Assembly (NCBI GenBank): GCA_026394195.1
Contig: JAPKYS010000050.1
Span: 1 to 57,062 of the forward strand
Source: a bacterium
Lineage (GTDB): Bacteria > Electryoneota > B3-LCP
Direction of reading: 5' to 3'
Length of the DNA: 57,062 nucleotides
A program made the translations under genes and the position numbers. Positions within the stretch are counted from its first letter, which is position 1, and each line of letters starts with the position of its first letter. The notes below the pieces were generated by a model. That model saw only the letters and a program-made list of their open reading frames with translations. It did not search any database and had not been told where the DNA came from. This document shows, piece by piece, positions 28,260-36,219 of the stretch.

Positions 28260-28332
28260 GGTAGGTCAGACATTCGTGTCTGACTGTTTATATCGCCGAG
28301 TAGTGGTGACAGACAAGAATGTCCGTCCTACC
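28260..28332. repeat. 73-bp REP-type repeat, distant copy
   Basis: Runs from GGTAGGTCAGACATTCGTGT to CCGTCCTACC. It is the same repeat as the three around the transposase gene at 38 kb, about 9.6 kb away: two short palindromes (GACA-x-TGTC type) between GGTAGG and CCTACC ends. It has a few changes (ATTCGTGTC for ATTCTTGTC). Confidence 0.85.
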
Positions 28333-28362
28333 CTTCCAATTTTATTTTACCACCACCATCTT

Positions 28363-28710
28363 CTACGAAATGCGTTGCTGTCCAGCATCCAGCCTTACCA
28401 GATATACCCCGGACGGCAGATCCTTCGCATCGAGACGCAGGTCGTGAGTTCCGGCGGGGAACCAGGTCTCTTGTAGGGGCGATCCGCCCGAGGCGGACGT
28501 CGCCCCTATGTCGCGTCCGTTGACATCGAACAACCCCACCCGCACCAACCCCGCTCCCGGGAGCGTAAACCGCACCACCGCTCCGGCGTTGGAAGGGTTG
28601 GGGAAGAGGGAAAGGGTAAATTTAGAGTAAGGTTTTTGAGTAGAAATGTCGGGGAAAATGGGGAAAAAGAGGACGGTTACTTGAGTGAAGGCGGTTGGGC
28701 AATTGTAGTT
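28363..28710 (-). pseudogene. Orphan C-terminal remnant of a T9SS-exported protein
   Basis: An open frame of 116 codons with no proper start, encoding SLFPNPSNAG, RFTLPGAG, LFDVNGRDIG, LPSGVYLVRLDAG: a T9SS type A sorting domain with about 30 preceding residues and nothing else of the cargo. Just upstream on the same strand lies the unrelated HNH-type gene. The middle of the domain is interrupted by a 35-base palindromic repeat that stays readable. It is best read as the tail of a destroyed gene. Confidence 0.75.
28474..28508. repeat. Palindromic repeat lying inside the sorting-domain remnant
   Basis: Perfect nested palindrome: TAGGGGCGA / TCGCCCCTA arms around TCCGCC-CGA-GGCGGA. It is the same GTAGGGGCG-type element found intergenically near 16.5 kb and 28.2 kb, here within coding sequence. 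Confidence 0.75.
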
Positions 28711-28716
28711 TTAAGA

Positions 28717-29412
28717 CTAGTCCCAGTTTACTTCACAAGCAAGATACTCTCTAATAACGAATCTCACGATTATCGATCCAGACCAAGAGACCAAGTATCT
28801 ATAACGGCCGGGCTGCACAACCCTCCATCTGTTATCAAAAAGCGCAAGGTCTTCAGCGAGTAAAATTCGACTGAACATCCGACTACCAATCTCAGGGTAA
28901 ATATTTGGTACCTGAGGCGATTCAAAAGATCCCATTTGCTCCTTAGAAAGCATACAAACAGGAGAGAACCAAATCACTTTAGGTTTATCAAGTAATTGTT
29001 CACTTAATTCATAGAAGACATGCCCACGAGCTAACTTGAGAATTATGTTTTTTACGCGATTGATTTCGGCTTCCCAATAAATATCACCAGATTCATCGAC
29101 ATGACGACTATATTGAATGCGGGATGCTAATCTAGGTTGTTCAACCAGGATTTGTTTGATCTTTTCTCGATGAATTAAAGTTGATTCTACGGATCCGGTA
29201 AGTGCGCATTCGATCAAGCAAGCCAAGTAAGACTCATCCTTGGAGAATCCATCATTGCATTTTTTGCACGCTTGGACTACTGGCAGGTTTTCTGGATAAG
29301 GTTCATCCAAAAAAACTTTGGATGGAACATGATCAGCTGTGCATGGTAAATTGCCACAATAGACACAATAATTACTGAGTCGTTCGTCAGCATAAAGATG
29401 TCGTGGGTCCAT
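28717..29412 (-). CDS. HNH-type endonuclease-like protein
   Basis: A 231-residue protein, lower in GC than its neighbours. The N-terminus has a treble-clef HNH pattern: C16-x2-C19, DH at 27-28 (CTADHVPSK), then C49-x2-C52 followed by N53 (ACKKCNDGF). The remaining ~170 residues are not recognised. It stands alone between an RND pump gene and a T9SS remnant. Stand-alone HNH proteins of this kind occur in mobile or defence contexts; a role in cutting foreign DNA is possible but not shown. Confidence 0.7.
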   Translation of the reverse strand: MDPRHLYADERLSNYCVYCGNLPCTADHVPSKVFLDEPYPENLPVVQACKKCNDGFSKDESYLACLIECALTGSVESTLIHREKIKQILVEQPRLASRIQYSRHVDESGDIYWEAEINRVKNIILKLARGHVFYELSEQLLDKPKVIWFSPVCMLSKEQMGSFESPQVPNIYPEIGSRMFSRILLAEDLALFDNRWRVVQPGRYRYLVSWSGSIIVRFVIREYLACEVNWD

Positions 29413-29473
29413 ATCTTCCCCTTCAAAGCCAGCAAATAAATTGGCAGTATTCCATCGTTCTCTCCCCTTCCCC

Positions 29474-32400
29474 CTACTCCCCCAACTCCGGTGCGGTTTT
29501 CAGTTCCCGCTTGAAGCGTTCTTCGAAGAGGGTATAGAGCACCGGCACGAAGAAGAGGGTGAGTCCGGTGGACACCGTCAATCCGCCAATGACTGCGATG
29601 GCCAGCGGAGCCTGCGTCTTTTCGCCGCCCAATCCTAACGCCATGGGGATCAATCCTAAAACCGTCGCCAGTGAGGTCATCAGGATCGGCTTGAGCCGGG
29701 TCCTGCCCGCTTTCAGCACGGCGTCGCGCAGCGGCAGATCGCGCAGGCGCAGCCGGTTGGTGTAATCCACCAGCAGGATGCCGTTGCTGACCACAATCCC
29801 CACCATGACGATGATCCCCTGGAAGGAGGTCACGGATAGAGTCGTCTGCGTCAGGAACAGAGTCCAGATCACCCCCATGATGCCCAGCGGCACCGTAAAC
29901 AGGATGATGAATGGATCAAGCAGCGACTGAAATTGCGATGCCATCACTACGTAGACCAGCAGAATCGCCAGAGCGAAAGCCAGCATCAAGTCACGGAAAG
30001 TCTTCTGCTGCTGTTCGACGTTGCCGGTCAGCTTCACTTCAAAGCCCTTGGGAATGTCAATCCCGGCAATCTTGGCGCGGATGTCGTTGGCGACTGCGCC
30101 CAGATCCCGGCCGTTGACGTTGGCTGTGACTTCCACCAGCCGCTGCTGGTACTTGCGGTCGATCTGCACCGGCGAATTGGATCTCACGATAGTGGCGAGG
30201 TTGCCCAGTTGCACCTGCTGTCCGGTGGATGAGGTGAGCACCAGGTTCTGAATGTCCGAAATTCGGGAACGGTAGCCCTCGTCCAACCTTACCAGGATGT
30301 TGTACTGGTTGCCGGTGACGGGATCGGTGTACAGAGATGCCACCGAACCGTTGATGCAGGTGCTGATGGTGTTGGAAATTTCCGCCACGCTGACGCCCAG
30401 GGCTCCGGCTTTATCCCGGTCGATCTGCACCCTTACTTCGGGGAAGTTGTCTTCACGGCTGATCTGCACGTCCGCGGCTCCGGGAACAGTGTTCATCAGA
30501 GCGGCGATTTGTTTCGCCAGCGCCGATCCTTTTTCCAGATCGAAGCCGCGAATCTCGACGTCGATGGGCGCGGAAGACCCGAAGTTCATCAGGAACTTCA
30601 GGAAGCCTCCGGTGGAAATATAGGTGGTCATTCCCGGGACCTGTGCCAGTTTGGGCCGCAGGCTGTTGACGATTTCAAACACCGACCGCTTTCTCTGATC
30701 TGGCGGTTTCAGCGCCACCTGAATGCTGGCGGCATGGCTGCCGGAATTATGGCTGAAGCGGCTCCCTCCGCTGGATGACGGTACACCCACGTCCGTGATC
30801 ATCGCCTGGAGTTCAGGCACTTCCGCCTGCACGATGGCTTCAAGCTGCCGGACAGTTTGATCCGTGATTTCAGACTGAGTCCCCACCGGCAGCTTTATCG
30901 AAATGGAGAATTGCCCTTCGTCCTGATCGGGAAAGAATTCCGAACCAATCATCGGGACCAGCAGAATGGAGGCGACCGCCAGCCCCAGAATGGAAAAGAC
31001 TACCAGTTTCCGGTGACCCAGAGCGCGCTGCAACCACCGAGAATACAGATCGTCCAGAGCGGTCAACCAGGCATGGGCTTTGAAACGCACCTGGTCGGAA
31101 AGCCGCCTTGAGGTGCTATCCAGCGGTTTTTCCGGCTTCAGATAGTTCAGGCACATCAGCGGCGTGACGGTGCGGGAGACGAAAAACGACCCGAACAGAG
31201 CCACCGCAATCGTGATGGTCAGGGGAATGAAGAGCAGCTTGGCGACGCCGGTCAGAAAGACAATGGGCAGGAAGACGATGACCGTGCTGAGCGTCGAGAC
31301 GAAGATGGGTGAAGCCACTTCCCGGGCTGCGTCGAGGGTCGCCTGCAGCTTGGAAATGCCCGACTTGAGATCGTTGTAATGGCGGGAAATCGCTTCGAGT
31401 TCCACGATGGAATCGTCCACCAACCTGCCGACCGCCAGAGCCAGCCCGCCGAAGGTCATGATATTCAGCGTGACGTTGCCGAATCGGAAATAGATAAAGG
31501 TGATCAGGATCGAGAGCGGTATCGCCACCAGGATGATGCTGGTCCCGCGTAAGTTTCTGAGGAACAGGAGCACGATGGCCATCGCCAGCAGAGCCCCGAT
31601 GAGCGCTTCGCTGGTGAGTCCCGAAATCGTCTGTCGGATATATTGAGACTGGTCGGATGATATGGTCAGTTGCACGTTTTCCGGTATACCATCCAGGTTG
31701 GGCAGCGCGTTCCGCACATTGTCGACAACGTCGACCGTGTTGGCGTTGGCCAGCTTCTGTACTCGCAGCGTCAACCCGGTTTTGCCGTTGATGCGGATGA
31801 ATTGGGTTTGTTCCTGGTAGCTGTCTTCAACTCTGCCGATATCCTTGAGGCGGATAGGGACGCCGTCGATAGTGCTGATGACGATGTTTTCCATCGGCTG
31901 GACGAGGTTGAAGCGGCTTTCCGTCTTCAGGCTGAGGTCGAATTGACCGGTTTTAATGTCACCGGATGGAAGGATGAGATTGGCGTTGGCTACCGCGTTC
32001 AGGACGGACTGCACCGGCATCTGCAGTGCCTGGATGCGGTTGCGGTCAACGATGACGTGAATTTCGCGAATCCGCCCGCCGCTTACCGGCGCCGATGCGA
32101 CGCCGGGCAGATGTTCGATCTGAGGTTCGATGATGTTGTAGGCGAGGTCATAGAGATCTCTCCCGTCCATCCCCTCTGCGGATACTGCGATATTACAAAC
32201 CGACATGCTGGTGATGTCAAAACGCAGCACAGAAGGCTGAGATACTCCAGTCGGCAGCTGGTTGGTGATCCGATTGACCCGCTGAATGATGTCCACCATC
32301 CCCACATCGAGGTTGGCGTCCCAGTTGAAGTAGACTCGAACCTGCGATGATCCTTCACGGGTAGACGACCGCACATAATCCACGTCGTTGACCGAGCTGA

Positions 32401-32611
32401 TGGCTCGTTCGATATAGGTCGTCACCGCCTGTTCCATGTCCAGAGGCCCGGCGCCGCTGTAGAAGGCCACGGCTGTAATGACCGGAATGGTAATGCGCGG
32501 CAGCAGATCGATGGGGAGCTGCATGAAGGATACAATGCCCAGCACTCCGATGGTGAGTGCGATCAGGAAGGTCGAAACCGGATAACGCAGCGCCAGACGG
32601 GTTAACCACAT
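29474..32611 (-). CDS. RND-family efflux transporter, inner-membrane pump (AcrB/HAE1-like)
   Basis: A 1045-residue proton-driven exporter. It starts at the first membrane helix (LALRYPVSTFLIALTIGVLG), carries two large periplasmic loops and twelve helices, with the family motifs GIVVSNGILLVDY and ALAVGRLVDDSIVELE, the latter holding the two Asp-type residues of the proton relay, and ends with a Glu-rich tail. TAAGGAA precedes the ATG. It follows the adaptor gene by 11 bases; the outer-membrane channel is not in the window. Substrates (drugs, lipids, metals) cannot be inferred; the sequence is of the HAE rather than the CzcA-type heavy-metal class as far as can be judged. Confidence 0.94.
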   Translation of the reverse strand: MWLTRLALRYPVSTFLIALTIGVLGIVSFMQLPIDLLPRITIPVITAVAFYSGAGPLDMEQAVTTYIERAISSVNDVDYVRSSTREGSSQVRVYFNWDANLDVGMVDIIQRVNRITNQLPTGVSQPSVLRFDITSMSVCNIAVSAEGMDGRDLYDLAYNIIEPQIEHLPGVASAPVSGGRIREIHVIVDRNRIQALQMPVQSVLNAVANANLILPSGDIKTGQFDLSLKTESRFNLVQPMENIVISTIDGVPIRLKDIGRVEDSYQEQTQFIRINGKTGLTLRVQKLANANTVDVVDNVRNALPNLDGIPENVQLTISSDQSQYIRQTISGLTSEALIGALLAMAIVLLFLRNLRGTSIILVAIPLSILITFIYFRFGNVTLNIMTFGGLALAVGRLVDDSIVELEAISRHYNDLKSGISKLQATLDAAREVASPIFVSTLSTVIVFLPIVFLTGVAKLLFIPLTITIAVALFGSFFVSRTVTPLMCLNYLKPEKPLDSTSRRLSDQVRFKAHAWLTALDDLYSRWLQRALGHRKLVVFSILGLAVASILLVPMIGSEFFPDQDEGQFSISIKLPVGTQSEITDQTVRQLEAIVQAEVPELQAMITDVGVPSSSGGSRFSHNSGSHAASIQVALKPPDQRKRSVFEIVNSLRPKLAQVPGMTTYISTGGFLKFLMNFGSSAPIDVEIRGFDLEKGSALAKQIAALMNTVPGAADVQISREDNFPEVRVQIDRDKAGALGVSVAEISNTISTCINGSVASLYTDPVTGNQYNILVRLDEGYRSRISDIQNLVLTSSTGQQVQLGNLATIVRSNSPVQIDRKYQQRLVEVTANVNGRDLGAVANDIRAKIAGIDIPKGFEVKLTGNVEQQQKTFRDLMLAFALAILLVYVVMASQFQSLLDPFIILFTVPLGIMGVIWTLFLTQTTLSVTSFQGIIVMVGIVVSNGILLVDYTNRLRLRDLPLRDAVLKAGRTRLKPILMTSLATVLGLIPMALGLGGEKTQAPLAIAVIGGLTVSTGLTLFFVPVLYTLFEERFKRELKTAPELGE

Positions 32612-32622
32612 GTGAGCATTCC

Positions 32623-33678
32623 TTACGGTTGAATGGTGACCGATCCGCCGTCCTTGACAAACTGCTGGCCGGTGGTGATGATTTTATAAGTAGTATCAGC
32701 AAGGCCCGACAGGATTTCCATCCGCGTCCCCAGATCGATGCCGGTGGTGACGCGGACTTTGCGCGCTGTGCGGTCATCGAGGACAAAGACGTAGCTTCCC
32801 GAATCATCTTTCATAATGGCGGGCGTGGTGATGGTGACGGCGTCCGGATGCGTATCCATGATCAGCGACAGATTGGCGAACATCCCGGGTTTTAGGAGAT
32901 GGTTGGGATTGGGAATATCGACTTCAATCGCCATGGTTCGAGTATCCCGGTTGACGGCTTCACTGAACCGTGTGACCTTACCGGTGAACTCTTTGCCCGG
33001 AAATGCATCCACCGAAACCAGCGCCGTTTTGCCCAGAGTCACCAGGGGTATATCTTTTTCCAGGATGTTGACGATGATTTTGACCTGGTCGAGGTCCATC
33101 AGCGTGAACAGGGTCGTCGTGCCGGGACTGACCAGAGCGCCGGAATCGAGGAAGCGGCGGGTGATGATGCCGGAAAACGGCGCGGTGATGCGAGCATAGC
33201 TCAGCCTGGTTGCAGCCAAATTGTAGTTCGCCTTCGCCACTTCCAGGGCGGCTTCGGCGTTATCCTTATCCTGCTTCGAGGCCAGGCTGCGGTTGTACAA
33301 TTCGCTGGTACGGTCGAAGGAGAGCCTGGCGTTCTGATACGAAGCCGACGCCTGCTGGAATTGCAGATATAATTCGGTCGAATCGATTACAGCCAATAAT
33401 TGATCCTGACGGACCGGAGTCCCCATTTCAACGCAGGTTTTTTCCAGATTGCCGGTCACTCGGGAAAATATTCCCGCCTGCTGTACAGGCAGAACGTCCC
33501 CGGTAAACTGCAACCGGTAGGCGACGTCCTCCCTGAACGGATGACCCACCTTGACCAGAGGAACGTTGGTCCGGCGTACTTTTGCCGTTGACTTCTGTTG
33601 AGTAATCCGATAAATCAGCAGCGCAGCCAAAGCGATGACAGCAATGCTCAGGAAAGTATATTTTGCCGTTTTCTTCAT
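32623..33678 (-). CDS. RND efflux periplasmic adaptor (membrane fusion protein)
   Basis: A 351-residue adaptor with an N-terminal anchor (FLSIAVIALAALLIY), a lipoyl-like half (GDVLPVQQAGIFSRVTGNLEK), an alpha-helical hairpin (about residues 95-145), the second lipoyl half (ITAPFSGIITRRFLDSGALVSPG) and beta-barrel and membrane-proximal domains. It bridges the pump to an outer-membrane channel. First gene of a two-gene operon, with two short palindromes about 100-140 bases upstream. Confidence 0.93.
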   Translation of the reverse strand: MKKTAKYTFLSIAVIALAALLIYRITQQKSTAKVRRTNVPLVKVGHPFREDVAYRLQFTGDVLPVQQAGIFSRVTGNLEKTCVEMGTPVRQDQLLAVIDSTELYLQFQQASASYQNARLSFDRTSELYNRSLASKQDKDNAEAALEVAKANYNLAATRLSYARITAPFSGIITRRFLDSGALVSPGTTTLFTLMDLDQVKIIVNILEKDIPLVTLGKTALVSVDAFPGKEFTGKVTRFSEAVNRDTRTMAIEVDIPNPNHLLKPGMFANLSLIMDTHPDAVTITTPAIMKDDSGSYVFVLDDRTARKVRVTTGIDLGTRMEILSGLADTTYKIITTGQQFVKDGGSVTIQP

Positions 33679-33776
33679 ATTTGATCTCTAAGCTATCCTG
33701 ATTAAATGAAACTGCCAGGTTGGATAAGGGTTGTATCTCGAGGCCTGACACTCGGACTTTGATTGAGGGTTATTGT

Positions 33777-33817
33777 TCGAGTTATACTCGACGATCCTTA
33801 ATTTAGCTCCGAGCTAA
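33777..33817. promoter_or_regulatory. Two 15-bp palindromes upstream of the RND operon
   Basis: TCGAGT-TAT-ACTCGA (33777-33791) and TTAGCTC-C-GAGCTAA (33803-33817), both perfect and 26 bases apart centre to centre. Such pumps are commonly controlled by TetR-type repressors binding palindromes; no regulator gene is adjacent. Confidence 0.4.
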
Positions 33818-33985
33818 TCAACCTTATTTAGCGTTGATATTCCGACCGAAAAAAGGCATTTCTTGGGAGAGTTGACAGGGTGGGTTTAACGAACTGCTGC
33901 AATAATAAAATCTATTAAATCAACAAATATTTCTTGACTTCAGCAAAAAACGTCGTTATATTTGCTGAAGATCGGTCGCATGTTT

Positions 33986-34123
33986 TTATTAACCCGACCA
34001 CTTAATAGTGGACAGTGTTCGCCCGCTATTCCGAATTGTTCGGAAGCGGCTGTCCGATTCCCGACGCGCTTCGCTTGCGGGAATGACAGCTTATAGTTTG
34101 TCCAGTGTTTTCCGGTCGGATTA
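33986..34123. repeat. Left copy of a ~138-bp inverted repeat
   Basis: Matches the reverse complement of 34911-35047 at roughly nine positions in ten, including TTCCGAA-TTG-TTCGGAA and a CATTCCCG-type stretch. The pair encloses the STAS-like gene. Confidence 0.85.
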
Positions 34124-34170
34124 ATACCTCCTATTCCCCCATCCGTATAAATTCAACAAAGGAGAGTGTC

Positions 34171-34539
34171 ATGAGTTGGACAGTCGAATTTGTGGAGGAC
34201 TTGGGCGTGGTGCTAGCCCGCACTGAAGGGAAATATGACGCCAAGATCGGGATCGAAATGCTAAAAGAAGTTAATCCTTTGCTTCGTGAGCATAGTACTA
34301 ACAGGTTACTTATCGATCTCAGGCTTGCTGAACTTCAATTCAGCGTTGCGGATCTCTTTAACCGTCCGGACGAATATCTGGAGCTTGGCTTGGATCGCCG
34401 GCTGCGAACGGGGCTGATCTTCAGGGAACTCAATGAAAATCGACGGTTTCTTGAGACAGTTTGTGTCAATAGAGGTTACAACCTGAAAGTTTTCGAGGAC
34501 TATGATCAGGCTGTGCAATGGGTAACAGGTAGTGATTGA
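34171..34539 (+). CDS. STAS/SpoIIAA-like small protein
   Basis: A 122-residue cytosolic protein starting at the ATG 34171 preceded by AAAGGAGAG; the longer frame has no ribosome site. The pattern of beta strand, DLGVVLARTEGKYD, helix, LLIDLR and a C-terminal strand-helix (YNLKVFEDYDQAVQWV) resembles the SpoIIAA-like/STAS fold found in regulators. A phosphorylatable Ser in the usual place is not evident. No sigma or anti-sigma partner is adjacent. It lies alone between long inverted repeats. Fold assignment is by eye. Confidence 0.55.
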   Translation: MSWTVEFVEDLGVVLARTEGKYDAKIGIEMLKEVNPLLREHSTNRLLIDLRLAELQFSVADLFNRPDEYLELGLDRRLRTGLIFRELNENRRFLETVCVNRGYNLKVFEDYDQAVQWVTGSD

Positions 34540-34732
34540 AGCAACAAAGTCAAAATATAGTGAACTATTGCACAATAGCCAAAACCCCGCTGAAACATCC
34601 CGCCTGACCTGCACGCGCTGCAACAACACTAAGGATCTTGAGTTGCCACATCTGAGCTGACCGGTGACGAGAAGAGTTGTCGGGGTTCTGTTTGTCCTTT
34701 CGGCGTTTGCTACAATGGCTCATATGAAAGTT

Positions 34733-34800
34733 GTAGGGACATGCTACCATGGCATGTCCCTACGGTTCTTCCATAGGATAGGGCGTTTAATTAAACGCCC
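34733..34800. repeat. Two perfect hairpins inside the inverted-repeat interval
   Basis: GTAGGGACATGC/GCATGTCCCTAC (34733-34763, 12-bp arms) and the 20-bp palindrome GGGCGTTTAATTAAACGCCC (34781-34800). The first belongs to the GTAGGG-type family. No gene is seen in 34540-34910. Confidence 0.7.
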
Positions 34801-34910
34801 CTTGTATTTTAAAAATTGCTTATATTATTGTTGGGGAAGAGGTCACGATTTGTATATTAGGGACTGATAAATATCTGTTCGGGAGGTGGCTGGCGGTTCG
34901 CCCCTGGGTC

Positions 34911-35047
34911 TAATCCGACCGGAAAGTACTGGACAACTATAGGTTGTCATTCCCGTAAGCGAAGCGCGTCGGGAATCGGACAGCCGCTTCCGAACAATTC
35001 GGAATAGCAGGCGAACACTGTCCACCATGAAGTGGTCGGGTTAATAA
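34911..35047. repeat. Right copy of the ~138-bp inverted repeat
   Basis: Inverted relative to 33986-34123. Together the copies bound a 1.06-kb segment containing one gene and two hairpins. No short target-site duplication is obvious immediately outside. Confidence 0.85.
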
Positions 35048-35069
35048 CTAAATAACTTAACCCCAAACA

Positions 35070-35148
35070 GTCATTGCGAAGTTCCGCAGGAGCCGAAGCA
35101 ATCCGGTAGAAACAGGGTACGCGATTGCTTCGCTTCGCTCGCAATGAC
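35070..35148. repeat. Nested-palindrome intergenic repeat
   Basis: GTCATTGCGA (35070-35079) pairs with TCGCAATGAC (35139-35148), and CGAAGCAATC (35094-35103) with GATTGCTTCG (35123-35132). This type of dispersed element is widespread in bacterial genomes. Confidence 0.75.
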
Positions 35149-35217
35149 GTACAAGTTAGGGTAAATAGTTAACTTCCATAACAACCTCATTGCAGAGAGT
35201 ACGGAATTTTCGAAAGA

Positions 35218-35628
35218 TTATTTGCCTTGACGACGATTTTCCACCCATTGACGGACGTATTCGACGCCTTCAGTGGTGGGCGTACCCGGTCCGAAGAGTT
35301 TGCCGACGCCTTTCATTTCCAGTTCGGCGACGTCTTCGGGGGAGATGATGCCACCGCCGGTCAGGAGCACGTCATCCATGCCTTTTTCTGTCAGTAATTG
35401 CTTGACGCGAGGAAAGATCGTCATGTGAGCTCCGGAAAGAATGGACAGTCCAATGGCGTCCACGTCTTCCTGCAGCGCGGCAGAGACGATCATTTCCGGT
35501 GTCTGGCGCAAGCCGGCGTAGATGACTTCAAACCCGGCGTCGCGAAAGGCAGACGCCATGACCTTGGCGCCGCGGTCGTGTCCGTCCAGACCGGGTTTGG
35601 CTATGAGAATTCGGATTTTTTGAGACAT
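35218..35628 (-). CDS. Methylmalonyl-CoA-type mutase, B12-binding (small) subunit
   Basis: A 136-residue cobalamin-binding chain. It has [10 protein letters not shown] (D15-x-H17-x-x-G20), whose His coordinates cobalt, then SGAHM and LLTGGGI of the B12 fold. With the separately encoded large chain at 36220-37875 it makes a two-chain acyl-CoA mutase that interconverts succinyl-CoA and (R)-methylmalonyl-CoA, or a related branched substrate. Two small or damaged genes lie between the chains, all on one strand. Confidence 0.92.
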   Translation of the reverse strand: MSQKIRILIAKPGLDGHDRGAKVMASAFRDAGFEVIYAGLRQTPEMIVSAALQEDVDAIGLSILSGAHMTIFPRVKQLLTEKGMDDVLLTGGGIISPEDVAELEMKGVGKLFGPGTPTTEGVEYVRQWVENRRQGK

Positions 35629-35672
35629 AGATAGTGCTGGTTTATTTTAGATTAGTATCAACTATTTCAACA

Positions 35673-35843
35673 TCACGGATGCATATCTTCCGGGCTGACG
35701 TCTTTGTAATGAGTGGCAAAGGTCCACCGGTGTCCTTCCGGATCTTCCAACGAGAATTTCACATTGAAACCGAAAGCCATAGTGTAGAAGCTGATGGCGT
35801 CATCGACGTCACGCACGGTCAGGTATGGGTTGACCCAGCGCAT
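35673..35843 (-). pseudogene. VOC/glyoxalase-family protein with the middle deleted
   Basis: Fifty-six codons from ATG 35843. The first part (VNPYLTVRDVDDAISFYTMAFGF) is the N-terminal strand-helix of a PhnB-like VOC protein, and the rest (LEDPEGHRWTFATHYKDVS) is its C-terminal end; the ~75 residues normally between are missing without a frame break. Such a protein cannot form the paired VOC metal site. It lies inside the mutase locus, where a methylmalonyl-CoA epimerase (also VOC) might be expected, but the C-terminal motif is PhnB-like rather than epimerase-like. Confidence 0.7.
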
Positions 35844-35875
35844 GTCGGGTGGACGGCGATACTGACATAAGAACC

Positions 35876-36073
35876 TCAATGAGTCGTGGAATCTGGTCTC
35901 AATTTTGCATCTTTCTTCATTTTTTCGATTGCTTTCCATACCTTTTCGGCACGTTCAGCAGTCTGTTCAATTACCTCTTTAGGAGTGAGACCTTTCTGGG
36001 CTTCGTAATTCTTTTCCCGGTTCAGGTGTATCCACTCCAGAGTGGGGCTGTCCCATTTGATCACTTTACTCAT
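35876..36073 (-). CDS. Small hypothetical protein in the mutase locus
   Basis: Sixty-five residues, mostly charged helix (LTPKEVIEQTAERAEKVWKAI), no signal or membrane segment, family not recognised. The ribosome site is excellent (AGGAGGTGATCT before the ATG), so it is very likely translated. It lies between the two mutase chains, just upstream of the truncated VOC gene. Confidence 0.65.
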   Translation of the reverse strand: MSKVIKWDSPTLEWIHLNREKNYEAQKGLTPKEVIEQTAERAEKVWKAIEKMKKDAKLRPDSTTH

Positions 36074-36107
36074 AGATCACCTCCTCAGGGCTGACGATGG
36101 TCGTAGT

Positions 36108-36203
36108 TGTAGGGTAGACTAGCGAAGCGTAGTCCATCAAATTCATTGCTTATTACCAGTTTTTGCTCGGTGGACTACGTCCAGCGGGCTAGTCCACCCT
36201 ACA
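36108..36203. repeat. 96-bp inverted-repeat (MITE-like) element
   Basis: Ends TGTAGGGT and ACCCTACA are perfect inverses; inner blocks GACTAGC/GCTAGTC-like and GTAGTCCA/TGGACTAC also pair. It fills the gap between the small gene and the large mutase subunit. Confidence 0.7.
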
Positions 36204-36219
36204 CAATCCTCCCCACCCC

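Noticed and set aside
29474..32611. Open frames longer than 100 codons on the plus strand across the RND gene
   Set aside because: They are shadows of a clear RND coding sequence on the minus strand.
34565..34867. Short open frames on both strands after the STAS-like gene
   Set aside because: They run through hairpin repeats and have no ribosome site or family pattern.
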